DNA of 64,000 nt from Apostichopus japonicus (Eukaryota > Echinodermata > Holothuroidea > Aspidochirotida > Stichopodidae): assembly GCF_037975245.1 (NCBI RefSeq), contig NC_092576.1, positions 14,922,111 to 14,986,110 of the forward strand, read 5' to 3'. A model generated the notes under the pieces. The model ran no database searches, was not told the DNA's origin, and saw only the letters and a list, made by a program, of their open reading frames with translations. The position numbers were made by a program, and so were the translations under genes. The first letter of the stretch is position 1; every line of letters begins with the position of its first letter. Shown piece by piece: positions 52,860 to 64,000 of the stretch.

Positions 52860-54553
52860 GCTCCCAATCTTCTTCCCCGTCAATCCGTCTAGTGTCCCCC
52901 CCCCCTTCCCCAACCGAACCTCGTATGTTAAAGGAATATCTAATGATTAGAGACACTTATTCTAATGTTAAATCAGCAAAGAGCAAGCAATAATGATTTT
53001 ATCACTAAGATTTTTTTTTAAATTTCTCAGTTACACCGTCATTTAACTTCCCACTCAATCTTACACTCCCTGATACTCTTCCATCCCAATGTAGGAAACT
53101 TCATCGTTACACGCAGCACGCAACAATCTTTGTTCTACTTAATTGATCCTAACTGAGTCTTTCAACTTAAAAGCATATTTTTTCCAAATAGATTAGTGAA
53201 AGTTACACAGTTTAATTAATTAGAAGCATCTCCTTGTTAAAGAATTGTATTATCGGCGTATAGTCTTCCGATAAGCGTAACTTAGGGTTGAAAGAAATCA
53301 GTGAGAGCAGGCAGTAATGATATAAACTTACATATATATATATATTTTCAAATCTCTTATTGAACGAATTATCAGCCCCCTGGTTACATCGTCATTTATC
53401 ATCCCTCCCCCATCCTGCCCTACCCTTCTTCACCTCACACACTCCGCTCTATGGGGTTAAAAGAAATCAGCGAGAGCAGGCAGTAATGAAATTTACTTAC
53501 ATTAATGAATTTTTTAAATCTCATTTAGGACAAATTATTAGGTCCCCCTGGTAACATCATTTACCCCCCCCATTCTCCCCTTCCCTTCATTACAATCACT
53601 CTCTTACACCTATTATATTAGATATCCTTGCAAAGCGTGATGAACTAGGTCCCTCATTTATCTAATGCGTGGGAGGAACTCGAAACTTTCTTCCTTATCC
53701 GCATATTCCAAGCTTTCTCCAAGAAAAGAGTTACAGTACCTATTACCCAGATTTTTAAAAATAGCCTCCCTCCTCATAAAACGTGATGATCTATGTCTCT
53801 CATTAATCTAAAGCATGGATGAACTACCAACTTTAAGCATATTACAAAGTTTTTCCACAAAAGAGCTAAGGAACCTACTACACACAAATTATGTAAATGT
53901 CACTAAACGGCATCCGTAGGGACATCGTTTTTTGGTCCACATTTGAGTTTCCATCATATCTTTAATCTGCTTTTCATACATATCTTTTATTGTGATTGTT
54001 ATGATGACCACATCTAAGGACTTTTGAGTCGTATTATTGTATCCAGTGGAATTGTCTCGCTGAGATATAAAAGGATGAATTTTCCGTACGTTTTCACGGT
54101 AGGCCCCTCTGTTCAAGGTCAATGCACGACTATAACATTAGGTCCACTAAGTGCGGATATTGGTCTCCATTTGCCACTATTGCAGTAAACCCAACCGAGC
54201 AACGTGTCTACGGTGTCTCTTAAAAGACAATATTATTAACAAGTTCGAAAAGAATTTTTAATCTCTTTGGTGTCATTTTAAAAGTATTTCTGATAACATT
54301 ACGTACAGAATTCTTTTATGACAATGATAAATGACCGTGATAAAACCAATTTCAAGATTACTAGCGATCAATTCGCTCAATTTGTTTCAAAAAATGATTG
54401 AAAAGTGATATGAATTCCTTCTCATTCATTCTTTTTATTTGAGCATGTTGAACGCTTGCGATAACATGTCATTACGAATCATTGCAGACGCTCACCTAAA
54501 CCGTTAAAAAATACCGTCCCTCTCCCCCTTCTCTTCCTACACTGAGCTCCCAA
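52860..54553 (+). repeat. 1.7-kb segment carried between two MITEs
   Basis: Bordered on both inner sides by GCTCCCAA (52860-52867 and 54546-54553). It contains degenerate repeats. One type has aaatcag(t/c)gagagcaggc with taatga near 52975, 53294 and 53466. A second type of about 140 bp includes cgtgatga and is seen at 53630 and 53775. No coding sequence is recognised. Confidence 0.7.
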
Positions 54554-54928
54554 CAGTGGCGGAGCGTCAATACAGTCAGGGGCGGATGCCCCCCCCCCCC
54601 CCAACGGACTCATATGGACTGCTGGCGCCCTTTTCAGCTATGTATCACTTTTTTTACTTATTCGCGATTATTGACTTTTTTATGGCGCTCTCATCTACCT
54701 ATTGACATTTGTCACATTTTGTTGGCGATGACACCTATTTATTCTTCGTTTATCTGCAAATTAGCAAGGCCCGGAAAGGGTCATTTCCGGCCATATAGGG
54801 AGTATCTTTACTCAAAAGATTTCTGTACGCTCTGCGCCAACCTGTGGTGGCGATCCGCTTCGATAAAGTCGAAAGCGCCCATACAGACCATTCTCACCCC
54901 CTCTTACCAATACCCTAGCTCCGCCACG
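54554..54928 (+). mobile_element. hAT-like MITE B (right end of a composite)
   Basis: Same family and orientation as MITE A: begins CAGTGGCGGAGCGTCAATAC, ends agctccgccacg with one terminal base lost. The left flank is GCTCCCAA, the right flank ATAACAGG (54929-54936), the reverse of the flank pairing at MITE A. Confidence 0.8.
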
Positions 54929-55126
54929 ATAACAGGAGTGACTTTCCATAGGTTATTGGTAGGAAATTGCAGGAATTATTGGAATCCTCAATGAAAACTA
55001 TACGTAGGTAGTCTTCTTTGCATGGGGATTGAGTTGTGTAGGTGTTACACAAAAATGTAGATATGCTTTCTTTATTCTTGTGGAAAGCCGCTTTCACTTT
55101 GATATCAGATAAACCTGTGGTACATG

Positions 55127-55679
55127 CAGTGAAGTAGCCAGGATTGTTCCAGTGGAGGGGGTGGGCGCTTGGGGGGGGGGCTTGACCAATTCCTGGGAGG
55201 GCGTCTTGTTACTACCTGAGTGGAGTGCCACCATGGGTTGGCGCTCAGCGTACGGGAAATTTTCAGCTATAAAGACCTCCTAGATCGTTGGAAATAACAC
55301 TTCCCAGGCCTTGTAAGCTGCTCTAAAGTTTCACAACATCCTTTATTTTGAGATCCCCATGTCTTGATATGGTCATCAAATAGTTTAGAGAAATAGAAGA
55401 AAAAAGACAATCTGGTAAGTTGCTTTGAAATATCATGACATATCTCGGCCTATGCGCTATGTCACGTCAGGTTTTTCAGCAACTATAGCCTACTGCCGGT
55501 CCGCGGTCGAAGGGTCGTTCATGAGTGGTCATCATGGAGATTCGATACCATGCAGACCAATGAATGATATATTTTTCGCACATGTAATTTTTTCGACACC
55601 CAAAATCCCAGTGGGCGGGCGACAAGCTTTCATGGGGCTGTCGCCCCCACCCCCTCCCCCCCTCGTGGCTACGCCACTG
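55127..55679. mobile_element. hAT-like MITE with exact target duplication
   Basis: 553 bp between GGTACATG copies (55119-55126 and 55680-55687). Ends are CAGTGAAGTAGCCAGGA and, reverse-complemented, CAGTGGCGTAGCCACGA. It carries the shared core in reverse orientation (gccaccatgggttggcgctc at about 55228). Confidence 0.85.
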
Positions 55680-55687
55680 GGTACATG

Positions 55688-58211
55688 GTGCCGAAGCACA
55701 TATCTTCAAAGTACTGTCTCCAACTTTCAATTGTTTCAAGCTACTATGTGACCAAAAAGAAGTTCTCAAGATGAAGTTGCAGATCTGAAAGGACCAGTAA
55801 TTTTACTAGGAAACCTTTCGACCACGTACACCTTTGAAGTAGGATAGGATTACACAGTATTTGAATTCTTCATCGATCGGCTTGTATTAAATTAGCTGAA
55901 ACTCTATAGACCAGTCTTGCAAGGTTTAAAGAAATGGCTCCTTACATAGTTGGCATGATTCATCCAGTGCAAATTCATCCAGATGCAAATTCATCCAGAT
56001 GCAAATTCATCAATATAATTGGTCGAGAACTTGCTAGAACAGTAAGCTGTCTGAATTAGCATCTTCAGATCGAATATGGGTTTGCTGAGTTAGGGAGCAA
56101 TATGTTCGAAGTACAAGGACCAACCAATGAACACAATTTTAACATAAGAGGCAGAGATAAGACACTATAGCAGAAATCATTATGTCTTCTTTCTGTTTAT
56201 TACTGATAAATGCAAATATTTTCATTAAAATCAATATGAAATTTCATGTTACTTTCAGAAATATATAAACAAAGCAACTTCTACAACTTCAGCACATTCA
56301 CATTCATGCTATCAGCTAGAAAATTTACCATGAGGCACATTTTCTATGAGGCATTGATGTGAATACCACTGACATAACTTGTGCTATTCAAATGGATAAA
56401 GGGCTTGGTCAAGTCATGAATAAGGCTCTGCCCCATATATTGCACATGTACAAAAAGGGTTACTGCTGTACATGCAATACTTTTTTGATGGGGGAGAGAG
56501 GGGTGGGGGAGATGTGGTAACATGTTGAAAAGACCACATCCTTTAATTTGTCATTTTTCTTTTGAACATATGCAAATGTTCAAAAGTAATGAAAGCACTT
56601 GGAAATTTCTGAAAGAGATAGGCAGTTGTTGCCCTTGCACTGCTTTGAAGTCTGCACCACTGTAAATATTGTTGAAGGAGTGGAGTTCTGCGAATCTCTT
56701 GATAGTCAAGTAATAAATTTTTCTTTCACTGTTTGTTAAACAGCTCCTAGCAGTAATATGTATTTACACGACATTGTATCTGAGGTTCATTATGTAACCG
56801 CTGTTTTCTACATAGAGTCAAATTAAAAACCAATGTTAAACTTGTTCACCTGCAATGGTCTAAATTCAGAAAGTACATCAATATCATAACTCTTTTGCAT
56901 GTTGTATAACGGTACTGAATTTGAAGTGGATTATATTTATCAATGAATATAGCAATGTTTTGGGTAAAAACAATTAAAGCATCCACTTGAACTTCATGTG
57001 TTCCTTGCATTGTTTGCTACTTCCTCCTATCTAGATTCGAAAGGGACATATAGATAAATGCTCAATACCTCAAACAACATTATTTAACCTTGTTTCCCAC
57101 AAAAAAATGTTCTGTCCCAGTTTCTGTAAACTACTCGGGATAAATGGAGGTGTGGGGGGGGGGGGGGGGAGTTGGACAGGTTGTATTTGATGTTGTATTT
57201 GACAATAAAATTCACCTTCCCAAGGAAGTAATACAGTTCTTTAAGTAGCATTTTATGAAGGACCTACAGTATGTAGCATATTGGAATGTTCATCAGATTC
57301 CTCATTTTATAGAAACATCTGTGTTTATTGAAACTTTCCTAGGATGTTGCCAACAAGATGCAGTTGAAGTCTACTGTACCTTGTTGTCAAAGGTGGAGCT
57401 CACAAAAAGTCCTATCAACTAGTCTTATTCAAGCAGTGGCAACATATGGGAAAAAAGAAAAGCAAAATATGGTACAATTTTGTTAATATTATTTTGAACT
57501 ATTTATCCCAACACCCTATCCTCCTTTTAAGACTTTTGCAAGCTTGTAAACCAGTTACAGCACTCATGCAACATGATATGACAAAGGTTCATTGCCAGAA
57601 CATGAAACTAGCAATTTGGAGTAAATTTGTTAAAAGAATGGGGCTCAAAAGAGCTTAAGAAGTCTTTTGAGGTACATTACTTGTTCTGATAAATATATTA
57701 ATTGCCCTAAGATTCAGCTATTAAAGCAGCTACTAGTCAGATACTAGATAGTATGGGATCATGAAGGTTTTCAGATTTTACCTATATTGGCCTCAAATAA
57801 CCTTTGACTTGGCTAAGAGCACTCAGCACATGATACACCTGCATACAAACTTCCATTCATCATTCCAATATTGAACTATCATGTTAACATGGCTTTCAGT
57901 TTCAGATATCTAGTTATCTCACATGGGCTTCTGCTATACTGTACAAATTTATAGAATAGTACTCAATGTCAGAAACCTATATGCACTGCATATGACTACC
58001 AACTTTTCCTTGTTGAGTTAGATGCTCTATGTTACTCTACTGACCTTGAGTAGCCTTTGACCCTCAATGAAGCCAACACCTACTGAAAATTCCATTTTAA
58101 TTATAAAATTAATGAAATGATTCAGAAAATACTTCATCAGAAAGGAAAACTATTATAAACACTTCTGTTCATACTGACCTCAGCGTAAACAATTTAGAGA
58201 CCAAGAACATA
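55688..58211. other. Intergenic, no gene recognised
   Basis: No supportable exon. Holds a G run at 57152-57171. Confidence 0.4.
55969..56012 (+). repeat. Three copies of a 17-bp unit
   Basis: Repeats of aaattcatccagatgc. Confidence 0.85.
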
Positions 58212-58219
58212 TGGTATAA

Positions 58220-58586
58220 CAAGGGCGTAGGAACCGGGGGGGCTGGGGGGGCGCCAGCCCCCCCAGTGAAAAATGTGGAGGGGCGGAAGTATCATTCCGC
58301 CCCCCCGCTTCGCAAGTCAGAAAACCCCTTTTTCATTTCCAAATGAGAAAAAAAATCTCATTTGGGGCACCAAATTGCATCTAAGGCCTGGTGAAAATAC
58401 AAAATTAAGTTTACAAAATGGAGTGGGTGTTAAAGTGTGCTATATTGCACCAAATTGCATCTGAGGCTACCTGGAAATGCAAAAAATTCCAAAGGGGAGG
58501 GGGACACCCCCTCCCCTTAGACCCCTCCCCCAGGCCGGCCATCAGTCTTCAGCCCCCCCACTAAAAAGTACCTTCCTACGCCACTG
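58220..58586 (+). mobile_element. Second copy of the AP3M exon-3 MITE
   Basis: 367 bp between exact TGGTATAA copies (58212-58219 and 58587-58594). Nearly identical throughout to 5824-6191, including gtgaaaaatgtggaggggcg and the ends CAAGGGCGTAGGAACC and ccttcctacgccactg. Confidence 0.9.
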
Positions 58587-58899
58587 TGGTATAATAACTA
58601 TTAGCTAACATTTCTTCCTTCTACTCTGCAATTTTGAGAGAACAATAAGCAAAATTGATACTGGCAAATGTAACATGGCAACAATAACAATAATTCACAA
58701 ATGATGATGACATCAGAAAAAGTAGCAACCATGACAATGATGATGATTTGAAAATCTTAATGAGCAATCCTAAATGTAACTAGAATATCACTTTTAGTAG
58801 AGCAGGGTTCTCACAAGCCCGTTTTTACCTGGCGGTGGTCGTGGTTTGAATATGATTTTGCCTCTCCCTGCATGGTTTGAAAGTTGAGCGCCCGGGCTG

Positions 58900-60400
58900 A
58901 ACATTTATGAACCAGGAAAAGCTTGCTGCCACTTATCTGGTCCGAAAAAATTATAGCATGAGGTAAATTTCCTCCTGGGTGCATAATTATCATAACAGGT
59001 CAAGAATTTTTACCAAAGGTGATCATATTTGAATATCTGGAGTCGGCTCAGACTTGAAGGGTCTTGGATTTGGCTCATACCAAGTGGACTCGACTACAGC
59101 TCTGCCATAAATATAAAAAGATAATGGATTGTTAATAATTTATTATATGATGTTGAGAAGGTAGAGACTTAGAAAGTTAACTCCTAAATGTAATGGATAG
59201 CATTAAACTCTTCGTTTCACTAACAAAAGGATTCTCAAATACAGTACTAGCAACATTACAGCTGAAATAATGGCTCACCAATACGATGCAGTGAAGAAAG
59301 GGAGTTTAATAAAGAGCATCCCTCAATGTAATGACTAGGATAAAACTCTTAGTTTCACTAACAAAAGGATACCACATGCAGTACCAACAAGAGGGATGCC
59401 CATAATATTGAGGGTCCAATAGACTTAAGGTTTGCTAGACCCAACACCCCCATTGTGGGAAGCATTATTGAGCGTCTAGTTAGCATTTATTGGGTAACTG
59501 AAAGTATTGAAGGACCTTGGTGACTCCCCTCCCAGTAGTTTTATAACATTTATGAACCAGGAAGAGCTTGCTGCCACTTATCTGGTCCGAAAAAATTATA
59601 GCATGAGGTAAATTTCCTCCTGAGTGCATAATTATCATAACAGTTCAAAATTTTTTACCGAAGGTGATCTTTGGTATCTGGAGTCGGCTCGGAATTGAGG
59701 GGTCTTGTATTTGGCTCAGACCAGATGGACTCGGACTCTGGCTAATTGGACTCGACTACAGCTCTGTCATAAATATAAAGAGATAATGGATTGTTAATAA
59801 TTTATTATATGATGTTGTGAAGGTAGACACTTAGAGAGTACTCCTAAATGTAATGGATAGCATTAAACTCTTCGTTTCACTAACAAAAGGATTCTCAAAT
59901 ACAGTACTAGCAACATTACAACTAGAATAGTTGATTACCAATACGCTGCAGTGAAGTAAGGGAGTTTAATAAAGAGCATCCCTCAATGTAATGACTAGGA
60001 TGAAACACTTAGTTTCACTAACAAAAGTATACCACATGCAGTACCAACATGGGAGGGGGGGATGCCCATTACATTGAGGGTCCATCAGACTTGGTTTGCT
60101 AGACCCAAAATCCCCATTGTGGGAAGCATTATTGAGCATCTAGTTAGCATTAATTGGGTAACTGAAGTATTAAAAGACCTTGGTGTCTCCCCTCCCAGCA
60201 GTATAACAACTGGAATAATGGATTGGTGAAACAATGTTTTATTTGATACAGCGAAGTAAGGGAGTTACATGAATAATAGTTAATGCAATGAATATGATTA
60301 AAATCTTTGTTTTACTAACGAAAATTATTCTCAAATACAGCAACATAAGAATTTGTATAAATGGATTATTAATAATGAATTTTATGATGCTGTGAAGGAA
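58900..60400 (+). repeat. 646-bp tandem duplication with internal subrepeats
   Basis: Unit 1 is 58900-59545 and unit 2 is 59546 to about 60204; both begin acatttatgaaccagga. A partial third unit follows to about 60400. Each unit contains two related subunits with (t/c)gtttcactaacaaaagga-type sequence, so the array has two levels of repetition. Confidence 0.85.
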
Positions 60401-63400
60401 GAAAATTCATTAACAAATTTTAATTTGTATGCTGTATGTCATATACCTGTCCAGAAACTAAAAAGAAAAATTCAAACTCATAGAATGCACCGTACCTGGC
60501 TCCAAGCAATGACATATAAATCTAGTCCTCATTGTATCTACAGAAGTTGTTTGTCCGATTTTAATCGAAAGCCTTTCCTTTCATTGAAAATTTTGATCTT
60601 CAGTAAAAATATTCTTCTGTCTGCAGATTTTATTGATGACAGTACTTCCTTCTCTTGTGGAGAATTCCACCAGCTCTTGTTAACCTACAACAAACCAAAA
60701 CAACATTTCAATCATATGTCAAAGTTTCACTGAAGTAAATTTTCATGTAAATATTTTTTAAAGCCTCACATTTTGATAGTGACATTGTTGCAAAAGGTAC
60801 AAATAAACACATCATAATCAAGGTTAAAATGTGATGGTGTGCTAACACCTCAAGTCTTTGCTTCACAATCCTACCTACAATTCATTCCAGCCTGCCAGAT
60901 GGCAGATTTACAGTACATTTGGTTTTCAAAGACTACGCATAAAGTCATTTCAATTCTGATACCATTCTATGATGGTGGAAGTAGCAAAGTAAAACAAAAG
61001 GTTTGGCAGTGGACTTGGTGGGAAGTGGAAAGTCTTTCTTACATTAATTTGTTAGCCGTTGCCTTAGATCGTTTACAGTATTTGAAAATAAACAGCAAAT
61101 TTTCATCATCTTTGTTCGTGTTGAAACTTAGTACAGTAAATTTATATTATGTATAGTGTGTGTTGATCAGACTTAGAGGATATTAAAGGGAAGGCTTTAG
61201 AAAACTAACTTCAGGTCATAGGGATTTAAAATATATCTCACAGTCAATACTTACTGAATATTAAAGACAACTGGGGATGTTTGCAATATATGCTTGTGGG
61301 AGCTCCTTATTTCCATATAAGCCATTTCTAGCTGCATCCCATGGTCAGCATGAACCAGCAGCTCCAAGTTACAGTATTTTGATATCCTGCGTCGACCTTG
61401 AAATTGCAGCCCTGTACTTCTTGCAATAAAGTGGAGCATATCTGCTGTGGTGTTCTCATTCTGCATTCATGCATTCCTCAAATTGTGCCAAATTTAAGCC
61501 ATCTTTTCTGACAAGAGAATGAACATAAATAAGTCCAGATAATTGTTTCATAAATTGCAAGTGGAAGTCTTGACAGTGCAGTTCCCTATTTGATGTCAAT
61601 ACTTAGTGTACATGTTGTCCAATATTCATGTCAGTTTAGTTAATTTAGCTATCACTTTTTTCATGGAAACCGCATATGCAACAATTGAGAAAAATGCCAC
61701 ACTACTAAGTTTGAATATTGATCTATTATTTGGTATGTAAGTTGTACCCAGGAATTTAGCATGCAATCACTTCAAGAGATTGACTGAGTATTCATGCATG
61801 GTTCAATGCCTCATCTCGCATGCAGTTCATTTACTTAAAAATTGCATGCACCCTAGACTATGTATACCGGTACATTTAGTCCCTCAACGTATCATTTGGG
61901 GTTTAAGCTCAGGACTACTCGTGTACACAGACTTTGGCATTATGACTGAGTTCATTTTTAATGTTTGGTTTCAATGATGTTGAAACTTTCCACTCACGAT
62001 GGCATATGTGTGCGTGTGCATTGGTAGGAGTACTGTGTTTGTGATCCTAGCTTGTAAACACAGTTTCTCATGACAGTAAGCTTTATTGGACAGATCTCAT
62101 AGTTGGTACAGTATGTATGTATAGATGCATCACAAGTACAAGAAGCCTATTGTTTTTGGTGAAGGTCAAAGGTACTTTAGGTAAAAATGGTCAAATTGTG
62201 AAAACTCAATTTGAAGCATGGATAGATCTATTTATTGGTATGTCTAGGCCAGTGGTTGGGTCAACAGGGCAAACTTGTTAAAACCTTATTTAAACCATAC
62301 ATCTCAAAGCAGGGTACACTAGCTTGCAGAGATACATAATGTTTAGTATCATGTTATATCGCTACAGAAGGCTTTCAGTGGTCTTTTTAGATCCCCAACT
62401 GTCACTTTGAAAATGTTGTTTATCACAGTTCTCACAGTTTTTTGCTGTATATTATTAAGATACAATAAGTTGTACATGCAGCCTACACATATACAGTACA
62501 GTAGCATACATGTCAAATTGACAAATTCATAAAATGAAACTTATTACATAATGGAAACCATGTGCAGTGCAGTTTGCATAATGGTGATCTATTTATACAC
62601 CCAACCAGCTAGTATCGGATCATAGCAACATGTTACCACATGTATGCATTTAAGTGTTTTGTCACACAGTACAGTGCTAACATCATACAAGGGAGTTTTA
62701 TTTGTTCCATAACAACTCTGATCATAATTGCCTGTTCGTGCAGGGAGTTGTAATGGAACAACTCTCTGGTTTGTGCTATGGACATGAGAACTATTTAGTG
62801 CCTGTTGAACATTAGTCTTGTGCATTTTCATGTTACTTACTAACACCAAATTACTGCACACAGATGGTCATTTTTAAAAGTATGAAAACTGAATACAATC
62901 AAGAGCTTTTATTTGGACATGATACCCAATATGAAACTACTTTAGTTGCACGTACTGTATGTATGCTGGTTTTTATCATGAATGATTTTTATAGGAGCCA
63001 TGAATTTTTTATTTTTTATGAAGTAGGTCTGGATTCCCTTGGCATTATAACCTGATTGAAATTTAACCTCTGTGATTGCACTAATATGTGAGACCATTGA
63101 TCAACCTAATTAATAGCTTTTAATGATGAAGACACAGATAACAATTTCATAACTCATTAGTGTGAACACAATGCAAGGTTCAATGAGGTACTGTTATTTC
63201 CTTAAAATGCATAGCTGGTGGTTTTTCAACATACTCTAATCCTTTCAAATATGTTACATTGAATCTTTACACTTTTCCATTGATATATCACAGACTGTGT
63301 TTTTTTGTTATGGGACTCCGTAAAACTGGATCAAACCTAGCAATTTTGGACAAGGAATTTGCTCTTTTCGCAAAAACTCCTAAGTGCTCAAGTGACTGTA

Positions 63401-64000
63401 CAGTAGGTCACCCTGTGAAGGCATTGTGGGACTTTGAGGAATACTTTTGATCAAGCTATTACTTCAGCACTATTAACACTACCCACATCATAACGTTAAT
63501 ATCAAAATGCCTAAATTACTTAGCCATGATTGCGTTGTTATTCTAAAATGAATACTCAATTGTTTACCTTCAGCCATGATTCATCCCATAGGTGCAGGGG
63601 AAAAAAACTCATGTTACAAAAAATTGTTGTACACTGCTACACTGAGGCCCTATGTGACTTACTGTAGTTCTCTGAATCAGAACCAATGACACACCACTAC
63701 TACTGTACACACAGGGCTAAGTGATGCACACTTACACATATAGAGAATATTGTGGGGACGAATATTGTACTGAGACGGGAAACGTTTTCACATTTTTTAC
63801 TTTTGTAACTCGTTTATGGAATCTATCAGGGCCTTTCTTTTACTGTAGTGTTCCGTTTGCTTGTGTATCTGTTTTTGTGGAGTTGTGACTTTCTGACTGC
63901 CTTATTTTATGGCAGAGAGATTGAGACATACCCAAAGATTTATATTTTGTGAAATGGTTCAAAATTGCATCGCACGAATGCAAGTTCTTTCATACCCCTA
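60401..64000. other. Intergenic, no gene recognised
   Basis: Frames at 60353-60733 and 60839-61156 have no recognisable domain. A CAGGGAGTT hairpin is at 62741-62768. The last 20 bases repeat a word seen at 47232-47251. Confidence 0.4.
62741..62768. repeat. CAGGGAGTT hairpin, further copy
   Basis: Arms cagggagttgt (62741-62751) and acaactctctg (62758-62768), one mismatch, loop aatgga. A related half (caagggagtt...ttccataacaactc) lies just upstream at 62688-62718, so the two halves can also pair with each other. Confidence 0.7.

Noticed and set aside
54614-54994. 126-codon plus-strand frame
   Set aside because: It lies almost wholly within MITE B and continues into flank; no recognisable motif.
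60353-61156. Two frames of 105-126 codons near the end of the window
   Set aside because: The first overlaps the end of the tandem repeat; neither shows a family motif or conserved residues I recognise.

Overview
The window reads as invertebrate deuterostome nuclear DNA, most likely an echinoderm and possibly a sea cucumber. This is an inference from the gene content (a fibrinogen-related secreted lectin-like gene, an amine-type GPCR, a TLR-like LRR receptor), small GT-AG exons in long AT-rich introns, and a very high load of small DNA transposons and tandem repeats. No prokaryotic or viral gene organisation is visible. Most of the 64 kb is non-coding and repeat-derived.

Region 1 (2.7-15.0 kb, + strand) holds the mu subunit of the AP-3 adaptor complex, recognised exon by exon from the start codon to the conserved C-terminus. 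The copy is damaged in three independent ways. A 368-bp hAT-like MITE with an exact 8-bp target duplication sits inside exon 3. A TAA stop lies in the exon at 10.0 kb. The middle exons, about 130 codons, are absent between 7.59 and 8.60 kb. The 3' half of exon 3, with its splice donor, has also been amplified into a 12-unit tandem array at 6.2-7.3 kb. Other introns carry unrelated tandem arrays with units of 40, 87 and 90 bp, and a 1.2-kb hAT-like element ends 36 bp before an exon.

Region 2 (18.5-19.8 kb, + strand) is an intronless rhodopsin-class GPCR with all seven helices recognisable, but it has one frameshift and one in-frame stop. Region 3 (29.5-23.5 kb, - strand) is a four-exon secreted protein: signal peptide, Ser/Thr-rich linker, EGF-like module and the first half of a fibrinogen C-terminal domain. 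All splice phases agree, and the end of the domain is not found. Region 4 (33.5-35.7 kb) is a P-element-like transposon with perfect long inverted ends, an 8-bp target duplication and a THAP DNA-binding exon, nested in an older MITE.

Region 5 (41.8-44.8 kb, + strand) is an intact single-exon LRR type I membrane protein. It is followed by a decayed duplicate of its own 3' end and a small TA-flanked MITE whose empty site is preserved in the duplicate. Region 6 (51.4-55.7 kb) is a cluster of hAT-like MITEs. It includes one carrying a GGTACC-type minisatellite, and an apparent composite in which two MITEs mobilised the 1.7 kb between them. Region 7 (55.7-64 kb) is intergenic and repeat-rich, with a second copy of the exon-3 MITE and a 646-bp tandem duplication. 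I see no shared pathway among the genes; what unites the window is how mobile and tandem DNA has reshaped it.
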